This document shows, one piece after another, positions 26,258 through 34,470 of a DNA stretch of 64,000 bases; position 1 is the first letter of the stretch, and each line of letters starts with the position of its first letter. The notes under the pieces were generated by a model. The model ran no database searches. It worked only from the letters and a program-made list of their open reading frames with translations, and had not been told where the DNA came from. Both the position numbers and the translations under genes were made by a program. The stretch is from assembly GCF_048268305.1 (NCBI RefSeq), contig NZ_JBLWVT010000009.1, forward strand, positions 186,001-250,000, given 5' to 3'. The DNA is from Pseudodonghicola sp048268305. GTDB lineage: Bacteria > Pseudomonadota > Alphaproteobacteria > Rhodobacterales > Rhodobacteraceae.

Positions 26258-27271
26258 TTATTCGCCCAGGGCCTTGTATTCGGCCTCATAGGTGGCGAGC
26301 AGCGCCTTGCCGGCCTCGCCCGCCTTGGCGACATAGGCCTTGGTGGTCGGGCCATACATCTTTTCACGCAGCGCAGCGCGTTCCGCCGCATCGGCGACAC
26401 GCACGTTGATGCCGGACTCTTTGATCGTCTGCAGCGCCGCGGCGACGGCTTCGGCTTTATGCGCGGTCAGATCGGGGATCACCTCGTGGAATGCGTCGAT
26501 GATGACCTTCTGATAGTCGGCCGGCAGGCTGGCCCACCAGGTCGGGTTGAACAGGATCACGTCTTCCATCGCGCCATGATCCGAGACGACGAGGTTTTTC
26601 TGCACCTCGTAGAATTTCATGTTCTTGATGGTGTCGAGCGGGTTCTCCTCGCCATCGACGACGCCGGTCTGGAGCGAGGTATAGAGTTCACCGAAGGGCA
26701 GGGCGATGGCCGAGGCGCCAAGCGCCTTGAACTGTTCGATCAGGATCGAGCTGTCCATCACGCGGAACTTCTGGCCGGCGAAGTCGTCGATGGTGTCGAG
26801 CGGCTTGTTCGAGGTGAAGCTTTTCTTGCCGTTGGGCCAGAGCGCGATCGCCACCATGCCCTTGTCGCTGAAGCTGTCGCGCAGCGCCTGGCCGAACGGG
26901 CCTTCACGCAGCGCCTCGGCCTTGGCGGCGTCGTCAGGCAGCAGATAGGGGATATCGAGGATCGACACGACCGGGTTGAAACCGCCGAGGAAGGCCGCGG
27001 GCGCGACCGTCGCCTCGATGGTGCCCAGTTGCACGCCCTCGTTCATGGTGCGCTGATCGCCAAGCTGGCTTTGCGGGAAGATCTGGAATTTCACATGGCC
27101 CTCGGTCCGCTCGGCAACCAGCCCGGCGACTTTCTCGAGAAAGACGTTGCGGGTCTGCTGCGCGGCTTCGAGGTGGCCGATCTTGGCCACGAAGTCTTGG
27201 GCTGATGCGCTGCCGGCGGTTAGAGCGAGCCCGGAAATCGCCGCGAAGGCGAAGGAGCGAAAGAAAGACAT
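26258..27271 (-). CDS. TRAP transporter substrate-binding protein, DctP family
   Basis: 337 aa. Signal peptide (SFFRSFAFAAISGLALTAGSASAQ, cleaved near residue 24). Mature DctP fold with DFAGQKFRVMDSS (ligand-carboxylate arginine region) and YTSLQTGVVDGEENPLDT, typical of the C4-dicarboxylate group. First gene of an eight-gene operon ending at 20298. The ligand is inferred from the neighbours to be orotate or a breakdown product of pyrimidines. Confidence 0.93.
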   Translation of the reverse strand: MSFFRSFAFAAISGLALTAGSASAQDFVAKIGHLEAAQQTRNVFLEKVAGLVAERTEGHVKFQIFPQSQLGDQRTMNEGVQLGTIEATVAPAAFLGGFNPVVSILDIPYLLPDDAAKAEALREGPFGQALRDSFSDKGMVAIALWPNGKKSFTSNKPLDTIDDFAGQKFRVMDSSILIEQFKALGASAIALPFGELYTSLQTGVVDGEENPLDTIKNMKFYEVQKNLVVSDHGAMEDVILFNPTWWASLPADYQKVIIDAFHEVIPDLTAHKAEAVAAALQTIKESGINVRVADAAERAALREKMYGPTTKAYVAKAGEAGKALLATYEAEYKALGE

Positions 27272-27337
27272 GTCGTGAGTCCCCGTTGATTTGTCTCAGG
27301 CAGGCTCGCCCGGAGTGGCGTGGCTGTCAAGAGGGAA

Positions 27338-27353
27338 GTCTAAAAATTGAGAC
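27338..27353. promoter_or_regulatory. Candidate operator upstream of the TRAP-pyr operon
   Basis: GTCT-N8-AGAC (27338-27353) is an imperfect palindrome in the 120-bp gap before dctP. It contains AAAATTGAGA (27343-27352), whose reverse complement TCTCAATTTT occurs upstream of the XRE regulator gene at 28353-28362. A shared site suggests that the regulator binds both. Confidence 0.45.
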
Positions 27354-27393
27354 GGCGCTGCGGTTTCGGTAGATTTCTAGGCGTTTCCATTTT

Positions 27394-28284
27394 CTAGGCG
27401 TTTCCATATTGCCGGATCAGCGCCTCGACGTGATCGGCCGCCTCGCTCCCCTTGAGCGAACTGTCCCAGAGCCGGAGGGCGATCTGCTCGTGCAGGTCGA
27501 TCGCCTCGGGGGCAGAGGTGATGAAGCCAACGCCGATGCGGATGTTGGGGCTGTGGCCCAGCCGGAACGGGCTGACGGTCAGCGTCGCCTTGCCCCCCTT
27601 GCGCACGATCTGGAAGCTGGTGGAGGGGATCGGTTCGCGCGCGACGCCAATCTGCACCCCGATCTCGGGATCGCGCAGCATGTCGACGATGTGGCGCACC
27701 TCCTCCACGGCCAGTCGGCGGCGATGCGCCACCAGATCGGCCGGCAGCCCGGTGCGCCCCTCCAGCCCGTCCCGCATGAAGCGCGCCAGATCCGCATCCG
27801 ATATGATGGAGGCGAGAAGCGGGCGTTTCAGGTTGTATTTTCGCTTTCGTTCCAGAAGGATAGACATGATGCCTTCGACGTCGTCATGGGTGTCCCCCGG
27901 CACGCTCTCGTATAGAACCTCTTGCAGGACGCGGTCGTAGTCGCTGGTTGTCACCAGATAGGAGATCGGGCTGAACAGGCCGACGATCTGTTCGCAGTCC
28001 TCTTCGATCTGGCGCATCCGTTCGAAGAAACTGATCGCGTTCGGAACATATTCGATGCCAACGCCCAGCAGGGTCGGCAGCGAAACGTTCAGCTCATTCG
28101 CAATCGCAGTGAGCATTTCGATCTTGGTGATCTCGCCCTTCTCGGCCCGGTAGAGCGCCGCGCGGGAAATCCCGAGCCGATCTGCCAAGGCCTCCGGGGT
28201 CAGCGAACGCCCAAGGCGATGCGCCCGCAGTCGCGCGCCGATTTCGGCAAAGACAATATCTGTCGAGGCAGTCAATCGTACCAC
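27394..28284 (-). CDS. XRE-type HTH transcriptional regulator with a large C-terminal domain
   Basis: 296 aa. Cro/C1 helix-turn-helix at residues 14-68 (IGARLRAHRLGRSLTPEALADRLGISRAALYRAEKG). The remaining 220 residues are an uncharacterised domain that could bind an effector. Start is a GTG at 28284; a TTG four codons later is possible. It lies directly upstream of the TRAP-pyr operon in the same orientation, with a separate gap on each side that share a sequence motif, so it probably controls that operon and itself. Confidence 0.85.
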   Translation of the reverse strand: MVRLTASTDIVFAEIGARLRAHRLGRSLTPEALADRLGISRAALYRAEKGEITKIEMLTAIANELNVSLPTLLGVGIEYVPNAISFFERMRQIEEDCEQIVGLFSPISYLVTTSDYDRVLQEVLYESVPGDTHDDVEGIMSILLERKRKYNLKRPLLASIISDADLARFMRDGLEGRTGLPADLVAHRRRLAVEEVRHIVDMLRDPEIGVQIGVAREPIPSTSFQIVRKGGKATLTVSPFRLGHSPNIRIGVGFITSAPEAIDLHEQIALRLWDSSLKGSEAADHVEALIRQYGNA

Positions 28285-28343
28285 TTTCCAAGCTGCTCAA
28301 CCCTATCGGTAGCCCGGCCATTCCCGAATGTATAGCCGAAGTC

Positions 28344-28357
28344 TGAGAATAATCTCA
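28344..28357. promoter_or_regulatory. Inverted repeat upstream of the XRE regulator gene
   Basis: TGAGA-ATAA-TCTCA is a perfect 5-bp inverted repeat with a 4-bp spacer, 60 bp upstream of the GTG at 28284. Its right arm continues into TCTCAATTTT (28353-28362), the word shared with the site at 27343-27352. Confidence 0.45.
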
Positions 28358-28369
28358 ATTTTGATCCGG

Positions 28370-28402
28370 ATCGGCGCCTGCTTCGATTGACGTGACAACT
28401 CC
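28370..28402. repeat. Solo relic of an IS6-type element end
   Basis: The last 22 bases (28381-28402) match the right end of the IS6-family element (34141-34162) at 21 of 22 positions, and the similarity extends more weakly about 11 bases further inward. No transposase sequence is beside it, so it looks like a leftover end after deletion or a solo terminal repeat. Confidence 0.55.
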
Positions 28403-28562
28403 CACGGGGCTGTCGGCCCGTTGCCGAGGGTCGAGACTGCGCTGCCGTTGCAACGGGGCTTCTCGGAAACGGCCTCTGCAGCCTCTTGCGGCAAAGTCCG
28501 GGCGGAAAATGTCGCTGATGCGGGCGAGAAGCGGTCCATTTCACGCCTCGGCCGTGTAACCG

Positions 28563-29369
28563 TTATCCCCTCAGGAGGGCGTCGATCACGCCCGGGTCGC
28601 GCCGCAAGTGCTCGAACCGGGCATCGCCCATATCGTTGATGAGCAATCGCCCCAGAACATCGGCCTTGACGTATTCCGCCACCAGAAGCCCGATCACCGG
28701 GGCGTCGGTCCGGATCGCCTCGACCCCTCCATCGGGATGCAACTCCGCGACCAGCGCTTGCGCCCCATCGGCGACCAGTGTCATCAGGCGCCGCCCCGCA
28801 AGGCGGTCCATCGCGGAGCGCCCGCAAGCGGTGAGGTCATACCCCTGCGCCGCAGCCAGGCGGGTCTCGCCATAGATCGCCACATGGACCCTGGCGCCGC
28901 GCTGCGCCGCCGCTTCCAGCGTGGGGGCCAGGGCCTCCATCTCGTCATCCCAGACCGAGGCAAAGATGCTCTCCCGTGCCTCCGACAGGAATCCTCGCGC
29001 CGTATCGAGGACCGCCTCGCGATCCGGCAGCGTCCAGATTGCCCGCGGGCTTTCGGGGCGCTGCAACTTGTCGAGTTCAGCCTCGACCGTCTCTGCCGCG
29101 CTCCCCAGGCGAGCCAGCAGATGCGACGATACCTCGGCCCAGGGGCGCGCAAGGTAGCGGGCGGGCTCTTCCTGTGCCTTGAGAATGGCCCCCTTCTCAA
29201 GGAGGCGCGCCAAAGTCTCGTAGATCTTCGAGGGCGGCACTCCGGAGGCCCGGGCCACCTCGTGCCCGTTCCCGGGCCCGCTGGCCTGCAGCGCGCAATA
29301 GGCCCGCGCCTCGTATTGGGTGAAACCCAGGGTCATCATAGCGGTGAGCAAGGGAGGGTCGGATGTCAT
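28563..29369 (-). CDS. TrmB family transcriptional regulator
   Basis: 268 aa. N-terminal winged helix of the TrmB/sugar-specific type (LGFTQYEARAYCAL...GVPPSKIYETLARLLEKGAI, residues 14-64). A PLD-like effector region follows (residues 100-250). The gene is divergent from the RidA-DMT operon, with a palindrome in the gap. Mostly archaeal family, but present in many proteobacteria as regulators of small local operons. Confidence 0.85.
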   Translation of the reverse strand: MTSDPPLLTAMMTLGFTQYEARAYCALQASGPGNGHEVARASGVPPSKIYETLARLLEKGAILKAQEEPARYLARPWAEVSSHLLARLGSAAETVEAELDKLQRPESPRAIWTLPDREAVLDTARGFLSEARESIFASVWDDEMEALAPTLEAAAQRGARVHVAIYGETRLAAAQGYDLTACGRSAMDRLAGRRLMTLVADGAQALVAELHPDGGVEAIRTDAPVIGLLVAEYVKADVLGRLLINDMGDARFEHLRRDPGVIDALLRG

Positions 29370-29412
29370 CGGTCATCACTCCGGAGTTCACAGATGGATC
29401 GCGGCACACTAC

Positions 29413-29426
29413 ACTACTCTAGTAGT
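29413..29426. promoter_or_regulatory. Palindrome between the TrmB and RidA genes
   Basis: ACTACT-CT-AGTAGT is a perfect inverted repeat in the 77-bp divergent gap, about 20 bp before the RidA ATG. Probable operator for the TrmB-like protein, placed to cover the promoter of the RidA gene. Confidence 0.5.
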
Positions 29427-29446
29427 TAAGCGAATCAAGGTCCAGC

Positions 29447-29827
29447 ATGAAACGCATTTTTTCGGGCTCCCCCTGGGAGCAGCGATCCGGTTACGCACGC
29501 GCGGTTGCCGGGGAGAGCATCATCTGCGTCTCGGCCACCGCCGCGACGGACGAGACGGGGAGCGTGGTCTTCAAGGGAGATCTCGCGGGGCAGACGCGCG
29601 CGATTTTGCAGAAGATGGCGGGCATTCTCGAGGCGGCCGGATCGGACATGGCGCATGTCCTGCAGACCCGGCTCTATATCACCGATATCGGTCGCGCCGC
29701 CGAGGCTGGTGCCGCCCATGCGGAAGCCTTTGCGAGCGCGCCGCCGGCGATGAGCTTGGTCCATGTTCTGCCCTTCGTGGATCCCGAGATGCTCGTCGAG
29801 ATCGAGCTGATCGCCGAGCGGCGATGA
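29447..29827 (+). CDS. RidA family (YjgF/YER057c/UK114) protein
   Basis: 126 aa. Compact RidA fold with SATAATDETGSVVFKGDLAGQTRAILQKM and the HVLQTRLYITDI strand-helix; the arginine needed for deamination of 2-aminoacrylate-type imines is expected at R75 in this segment. Possible roles are imine/enamine deamination or a dedicated catabolic step, as in Rid subfamilies linked to amino acid transporters. Its stop overlaps the start of the DMT exporter gene (ATGA), so they work together. Confidence 0.9.
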   Translation: MKRIFSGSPWEQRSGYARAVAGESIICVSATAATDETGSVVFKGDLAGQTRAILQKMAGILEAAGSDMAHVLQTRLYITDIGRAAEAGAAHAEAFASAPPAMSLVHVLPFVDPEMLVEIELIAERR

Positions 29828-30711
29828 AGAGCGCTCGGCCGGATGGCGCGGCGGTCGCAGCGGCCCTGCTCGCGATCCTGATGTGGGGCGCGGTGCCCGT
29901 CGGAACCCGCTTTCTGGTCGACGGGGAGGCGCAACGGATCGACCCCAGGCTGCTTGTCGCCCTGCGCTTCGCTCTCTCGGCCCTTGTCCTCTCCCCGGCC
30001 TTGGTGCGCGCGCGTCCCTGGGCCTGGCCCAACCCCGAACGCAGGCTGCTGTTGCTGGCCGCCGGGCTCGGCGTGATCGGTTACAACCTGCCCGTTGCCA
30101 TTGGTCAGGTCATGGTCGATGCGGGCACAACAGCCCTCGTCATCGCCACCGAACCCCTCTGGATTCTGCTGCTCTGGAGCTTGAAGCGCAGGTGCGCGCC
30201 GACATGGGCGCAGATCGGTGGGGCCGGCGCGGGCGCGCTCGGCATTGCTGCGCTGGCGGCCCCGACGTTTTCCGGCGCGGTTCCCGGAGGCGGCCTTGCC
30301 TGGGTTCTTCTGGGGGCTTTCTGCTGGTCTGGCTATTGTGTGGGGGTCGTTCCGTTAGTCCAGCGCCACGGCGCCCTCTCGGTGACGGCTAGTACGGTCT
30401 GTTTGGGCTGCCTGCCACTGCTGCTCGTCGCGGCGCCTTCGTTCCCGCAAATGATGCGGATCGAGACAGACGATATGATCCTCATCGCGGCGCTAGCGAT
30501 CGGCAGCACCGTCCTCGCAACCCTGGCGTGGAACCTGGCGGTGGCCCGTCTTCCCGGCCCGGTTTCCGGGCAATTCCTGTTCGGAATTCCCGTCGTGGGC
30601 ATCGCCGCAGGTCACATCTTGCTGGGCGAGGTCTTCTCAAGCGGGACCTGGCTCGCGCTGAGCTGTATCGTTTTTGGGCTTTGGCTTGGCCGTGGCAGGT
30701 CAAAGCTCTGA
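29824..30711 (+). CDS. EamA/DMT family transporter
   Basis: 295 aa with ten predicted TM helices in two EamA repeats (MWGAVPVGTRFLV...; LLGAFCWSGYCVGVVP...). Exporter of amino acids or metabolites, judged by family. The ATG overlaps the RidA stop. Together with RidA and the divergent TrmB regulator it forms a small self-controlled unit, possibly exporting and detoxifying a reactive amino acid derivative. Confidence 0.9.
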   Translation: MKSARPDGAAVAAALLAILMWGAVPVGTRFLVDGEAQRIDPRLLVALRFALSALVLSPALVRARPWAWPNPERRLLLLAAGLGVIGYNLPVAIGQVMVDAGTTALVIATEPLWILLLWSLKRRCAPTWAQIGGAGAGALGIAALAAPTFSGAVPGGGLAWVLLGAFCWSGYCVGVVPLVQRHGALSVTASTVCLGCLPLLLVAAPSFPQMMRIETDDMILIAALAIGSTVLATLAWNLAVARLPGPVSGQFLFGIPVVGIAAGHILLGEVFSSGTWLALSCIVFGLWLGRGRSKL

Positions 30712-30958
30712 AAGGCCAAGCAGGCGGCGTCGACGCGGAGAGATCGCAGGCCGCAGCTTGGAGCTCATTCAAGCGTATCCACCCCTTTGCCGGTGGCTGA
30801 ACTCGACGTCGGGCAGTGTAGCACCCGGCCCAATGACGTTTACCAACCGGCCTGCAGTATGGTTCGACGTCGCAAAGCCGCCAGTCGGGGGCAGGGTCCA
30901 GCAGCATTCGGTTTTCTGTGGCAGCGGTGCGGGACTTTCTTGCGGCTTTCATCTTCAA

Positions 30959-30992
30959 TCCGACCATGCCGGGCGGCTCCGGCATGGTCGGA
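30959..30992 (-). terminator. Terminator hairpin of the second chloroperoxidase gene
   Basis: TCCGACCATGCCGG (30959-30972) and CCGGCATGGTCGGA (30979-30992) form a perfect 14-bp stem with a 6-base loop, 13 bp after the stop codon of the minus-strand gene. The 250 bp between it and the DMT gene hold no recognisable gene. Confidence 0.6.
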
Positions 30993-31005
30993 CCACGCGA
31001 TCGGA

Positions 31006-31950
31006 TCAGGCCGTGATGAAGGCCAGGATATCGGCGTTCAGCAGGCCCGCATGGGTGGTCAGCATCCCGTGCGAGAGACCCTTGTAGATCTTCATCTGAC
31101 CGTTGCGCAGCAGCCTGATCTGCTTCTCGGCGGCATCCTTGTAGGGCACGACCTGGTCGTCATCGCCATGCAGCACCAGCGTGGGCACGGTGATCGCCTT
31201 CAGATCCTCGGTCTGGTCGGTCTCGGAAAAGGCCTTGATCCCGTCGTAATGGGCCTTGGCCCCGCCCATCATGCCCTGGCGCCACCAGTTGTCGATCACG
31301 CCGGGCAGCACCGTCGCCCCCGCGCGGTTGAAGCCATAGAACGGGCCCGCCGGGACATCGCGGAAGAACTGCGCCCGGTTGGCCGCGAGGGCGGCTCGGA
31401 AGCCGTCGAAGACCTCGAGCGGCGTGCCCTCGGGGTTGCCCGCGGTCTTCAGCATCAGCGGCGGCACCGCCGAGACCAGAACGGCCTTGGCCACGCGCCC
31501 CTGCGGCTGACCGAATTTCGCGACATAGCGGGCGACCTCACCGCCGCCCGTCGAATGGCCGATATGGACCGCGCCCCGCAGATCGAGCGCCTCGAACACC
31601 GCCGCGGCATCGGCCGCGTAATGGTTCATGTCGTGCCCCTCGCTGACCTGCTGCGAGCGGCCATGCCCGCGCCGGTCATGGGCAATGACGCGATAGCCCT
31701 GGGCGAGGAAGAACAGCATCTGCGCGTCCCAATCGTCCGAGGACAGCGGCCAGCCGTGGTGAAAGACGATGGGCTGTGCGTCCTTCGGGCCCCAGTCCTT
31801 GTAGAAGATTTCCACGCCGTCTTTCGTCTTGATCGTGTCCATCACGATATCTCCTTTGATTTGAGCAAAAATCTCGCGCGGCAGCGCCGAGAGGGCTGCG
31901 GCTGCCGCGGCCGTCATCAGCATCTGTCGCCGTGTGTGTTCGATCGCCAT
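31006..31950 (-). CDS. Exported alpha/beta hydrolase, chloroperoxidase-like paralogue
   Basis: 314 aa with an N-terminal TRRQMLMTAAAAAALSALP signal of the Tat type. Catalytic motifs match the protein at 17226-18200 throughout (FHHGWPLSSDDWDAQM, GHSTGGGEVARY, ANRAQFFRD, GPFYGFNR, HGDDDQVVP, GLSHGM). The two are clearly recent paralogues in one genome. A GlxA-type regulator is divergent from it. As with the first copy, an internal ATG after AAGGAGATATC (MDTIKTKDG) could give an unexported form. Confidence 0.92.
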   Translation of the reverse strand: MAIEHTRRQMLMTAAAAAALSALPREIFAQIKGDIVMDTIKTKDGVEIFYKDWGPKDAQPIVFHHGWPLSSDDWDAQMLFFLAQGYRVIAHDRRGHGRSQQVSEGHDMNHYAADAAAVFEALDLRGAVHIGHSTGGGEVARYVAKFGQPQGRVAKAVLVSAVPPLMLKTAGNPEGTPLEVFDGFRAALAANRAQFFRDVPAGPFYGFNRAGATVLPGVIDNWWRQGMMGGAKAHYDGIKAFSETDQTEDLKAITVPTLVLHGDDDQVVPYKDAAEKQIRLLRNGQMKIYKGLSHGMLTTHAGLLNADILAFITA

Positions 31951-32043
31951 CTGTGACCTCTTGCTTTCGACAAGAGGAAACCTAGAACCTGAGGGGCCCG
32001 GAGAGGCGTGGCGTAAATGACATTAAGGAAGGCAAAACAGACA

Positions 32044-33045
32044 ATGTCGCGCAAAGCCGCTCCGGTGGCCGAGATCGGCCTGCTGATCTATCCCGACTGT
32101 CAGCTGGCCGCGGTGCACGGGCTGACCGATCTCTTTCGCATTGCCGGCGAATGGACGGGGGAGAATGCCGCGCGCCTGCGGGTGAGCCACTGGCGCGCCA
32201 CGGAGGACGGGGTGGACTGCGTCTGGGACAGTGACCCGGGCGCGCCGCATGCATTGGGGCACGCGATCGTCCCGCCCAGCATCATCATGCCCGATCGGAT
32301 GGCGCCCGCGCCGGCGGCCGCGAGCTGGCTGCGCGCCCGGCATGCCACGGGGACCGTGCTTTGCTCGGTCTGCGCCGGGGCTTTCGTGCTGGCCGAGACC
32401 GGGCTGATGAACGGCCGCCGGGCGACGACGCATTGGGCCTTTGCCGCGCAGCTCGCCGCGCGGTTTCCCGAGATCCGCCTTGCCGAGGACCACATGATGA
32501 TCGACGAGGGCGACGTGATGACAGCGGGCGGCATTCTCGCCTGGACCGATCTGGGGCTCACGCTGGTCGAGCGGCTGCTCGGGCCGGCGACGATGCTCGC
32601 GACGGCGAAATTCCTGCTGATCGACCCGCCGCGCTCAAGCCAGCGGCCCTTTGCGCAGTTCATCCCGCGCTTCGATCACGGCGATGAGGCGATCCGAAGC
32701 GCGCAGCATCACCTGCATGCCCATGCCTTCACGGCGCTGCGGCTCGGGGATCTGCATGGCATCGCCGCAATGACCGAGCGCACCTTCCTGCGCCGCTTCA
32801 CCGCGGCCACCGGCCACCGGCCGAACGACTACCTGCAGCAGGTCCGGATCGCGAAGGCCCGCGAGGATCTGGAGCGCACGATCACGCCGGTGGATCAGAT
32901 CGCCTGGCAGGTGGGCTATTCCGACCCGGCGGCCTTTCGCAAGATCTTCCAGAAGATCACCGGCTCGACGCCGGTCGCCTACCGGCAACGCTTCGGCATC
33001 GCCGGGGCAAGCGGGGCGCATTCCAAAGAACCGGGAAGAGGCTGA
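32044..33045 (+). CDS. GlxA family AraC-type transcriptional regulator
   Basis: 333 aa. N-terminal DJ-1/PfpI-like domain (IGLLIYPDCQLAAVHGLTDLFRIAGEW; SVCAGAFVLAETGLMNGRRATTHW with the nucleophile-elbow-like cysteine) and two C-terminal AraC HTH motifs (AAMTERTFLRRFTAATG; VDQIAWQVGYSDPAAFRKIFQKITG). An in-frame ATG at 32017 would add nine residues; both starts have purine-rich sites. Divergent from the chloroperoxidase-like gene, its likely target. Confidence 0.92.
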   Translation: MSRKAAPVAEIGLLIYPDCQLAAVHGLTDLFRIAGEWTGENAARLRVSHWRATEDGVDCVWDSDPGAPHALGHAIVPPSIIMPDRMAPAPAAASWLRARHATGTVLCSVCAGAFVLAETGLMNGRRATTHWAFAAQLAARFPEIRLAEDHMMIDEGDVMTAGGILAWTDLGLTLVERLLGPATMLATAKFLLIDPPRSSQRPFAQFIPRFDHGDEAIRSAQHHLHAHAFTALRLGDLHGIAAMTERTFLRRFTAATGHRPNDYLQQVRIAKAREDLERTITPVDQIAWQVGYSDPAAFRKIFQKITGSTPVAYRQRFGIAGASGAHSKEPGRG

Positions 33046-33118
33046 CGCTCAGCCCATCCAAGTCTCTAGGATCGAGGGCAAGGCGAGGTTGGACTTGCCC
33101 GGAAAAAGTGGAGAGCGT

Positions 33119-33245
33119 TTAGCTTACGTCCTTAGCTTTTCGCTCGTAGGCGTTGGGACTCTGGAAGCCGGGCGATGAATGCCGCCTGACGGGGTTATAG
33201 AACCCGTCGATGTCTCTGGCGACGGCGTTTTCGGCCTGCTGGCGG
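33119..33245 (-). pseudogene. C-terminal scrap of an IS3-family transposase (OrfB)
   Basis: About 41 codons read RQQAENAVARDIDGFYNPVRRHSSPGF...AYERKA and stop at 33119. This is the end of the rve-domain transposase of IS3 elements (IDGFYNPxRRHSxLGxxSP). Everything upstream is replaced by the IS6-family element at 33280. Confidence 0.75.
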
Positions 33246-33279
33246 GATTACGGGGCGACCCGCCAGATCAGCTCTGACT

Positions 33280-34162
33280 GGCGCTGTCACGTTAATCGAA
33301 GTAGGTGGTGATCGGCGCCATTGGTGCAGGCGGCCTTGTCGTGTTAACTGGGCGGTGTGGTCGCCTGCTGTACGATTGGAACGTAGACGACAGCGATGCA
33401 GACGCCTTCCATCAGCTGCGCGCCACCGGTTCCGGCCCGCGATCATCGCCCATGCGGTATGGCTTTATGTCCGGTTTATTCTGAGCCTTCGAGAAGTTGA
33501 GGAGGTGCTGCTCGAACGTGGCATCGACGTGTTACGTGGCATCGCGTGGCCTATGAGACCGTTCGGCGTTGGACCGTCAAGTTCGGGCCGCCGATTGCGA
33601 GGGCCCTGCGGCGGCGCCAAAACCGTCCCCGTGATGTCTGGCGTCTGGATGAAGTCGTGGTGAAGAGTGCGGGCGGGGCGTTCTGGCTCTGGCGGGCCGT
33701 AGATCAGTATGGAATCGTCCTGGACGAGATCCTCCGTTCTCAGCGGGATAGCGAGCGGCAAAACGGTCGCTGCTGAAGCTGATGAAGTACCGGGTTTATT
33801 CCCAAGCGGATCATCACCGACAAGCTCCGCTCATATGGTGCGGCCAAGCGCGAGGTCGCACTCGACCTGGATTATTGGCCGCGCAAGGGCCTCAGAAATT
33901 GGGCCGAGAGCACCCATCTACCATTCCGAAAGCGGGAGCGCGTCATGCAGGGATATCGCTCACCCGGCGGGCTGCAACGCTTCGTGATCATCCATTCGGC
34001 AACCTGCAACTGCTTTTCCGTTCCGGCTCGCCGCCGTGCCGCCCTGACCATTCGCTACCATCGGCTGGAAGCCTTCGAGGCGTGGAAAGCAGCCGCCAGC
34101 CTGGCCTGAGGCCTGCACCAATGGCGCCGATCACCACCTACTTCGATTAACGTGACAACTCC
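33280..34162 (+). mobile_element. IS6-family insertion sequence, decayed
   Basis: 883 bp bounded by long inverted ends: 33285-33331 is a perfect 47-bp reverse complement of 34111-34157, and the outermost five bases on each side (GGCGC / GGAGT) match at three positions. It holds one frameshifted transposase of the IS6 type. No 8-bp target duplication is visible (CTCTGACT on the left, GAAATGGT on the right), so the element may have arisen by cointegration or flanking deletion. Inserted beside an IS3 remnant. Confidence 0.8.
33421..34109 (+). pseudogene. IS6-family DDE transposase, frameshifted
   Basis: Three consecutive frames together give an IS6/IS240-type transposase: RHRFRPAIIAHAVWLYVRFILSLREVEE, then YETVRRWTVKFGP...DVWRLDEVVV (first catalytic D) ...VDQYGIVLDEIL, then PKRIITDKLRSYGAAKREV (second D) and HLPFRKRERVMQGYRSPGG (catalytic E region) ending AAASLA. 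Frame changes occur near 33540 and 33765. All catalytic motifs remain but the protein cannot be made in one piece. Confidence 0.8.
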
Positions 34163-34470
34163 GAAATGGTCGCTCATCGGCCATCCTCGGGTTTGACTGG
34201 GGAAAGTGCTGCGAGGTGATCGACACGCCATGGGCATGGATCAAGGCAGCATGGATTTTCGAAGGGAAAACAGCACCCATCGGCGCGGCAGAGGCACCCC
34301 TCTGACAAAAAAGGCAGAACTATCTGCTACTTTTCAAACAGGTGAAAAGCTCCTCGTAGTTGTTCCATTTTCTGCCGCGAAAACTCAATGAAATCAATAC
34401 CTCTGATTTCGGGTCGCGCAGCGACCTGTCCATTTGTGCCACAAACCCTGTCCGGCGTCAGGCGAGAAAA
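34163..34470. other. Gap holding the TniQ-side flank of the Tn7-like module
   Basis: About 308 bp, markedly A/T-rich from 34300 on, with no gene. TGAAATCAATAC (34389-34400) has an inverted partner at 40507-40518 on the other side of the transposition genes (one mismatch), the arrangement expected for TnsB-type end-binding sites. I cannot define the exact transposon end. Confidence 0.4.

Noticed and set aside
33280..34162. Possible 8-bp target duplication around the IS6 element
   Set aside because: The flanks CTCTGACT and GAAATGGT do not match.
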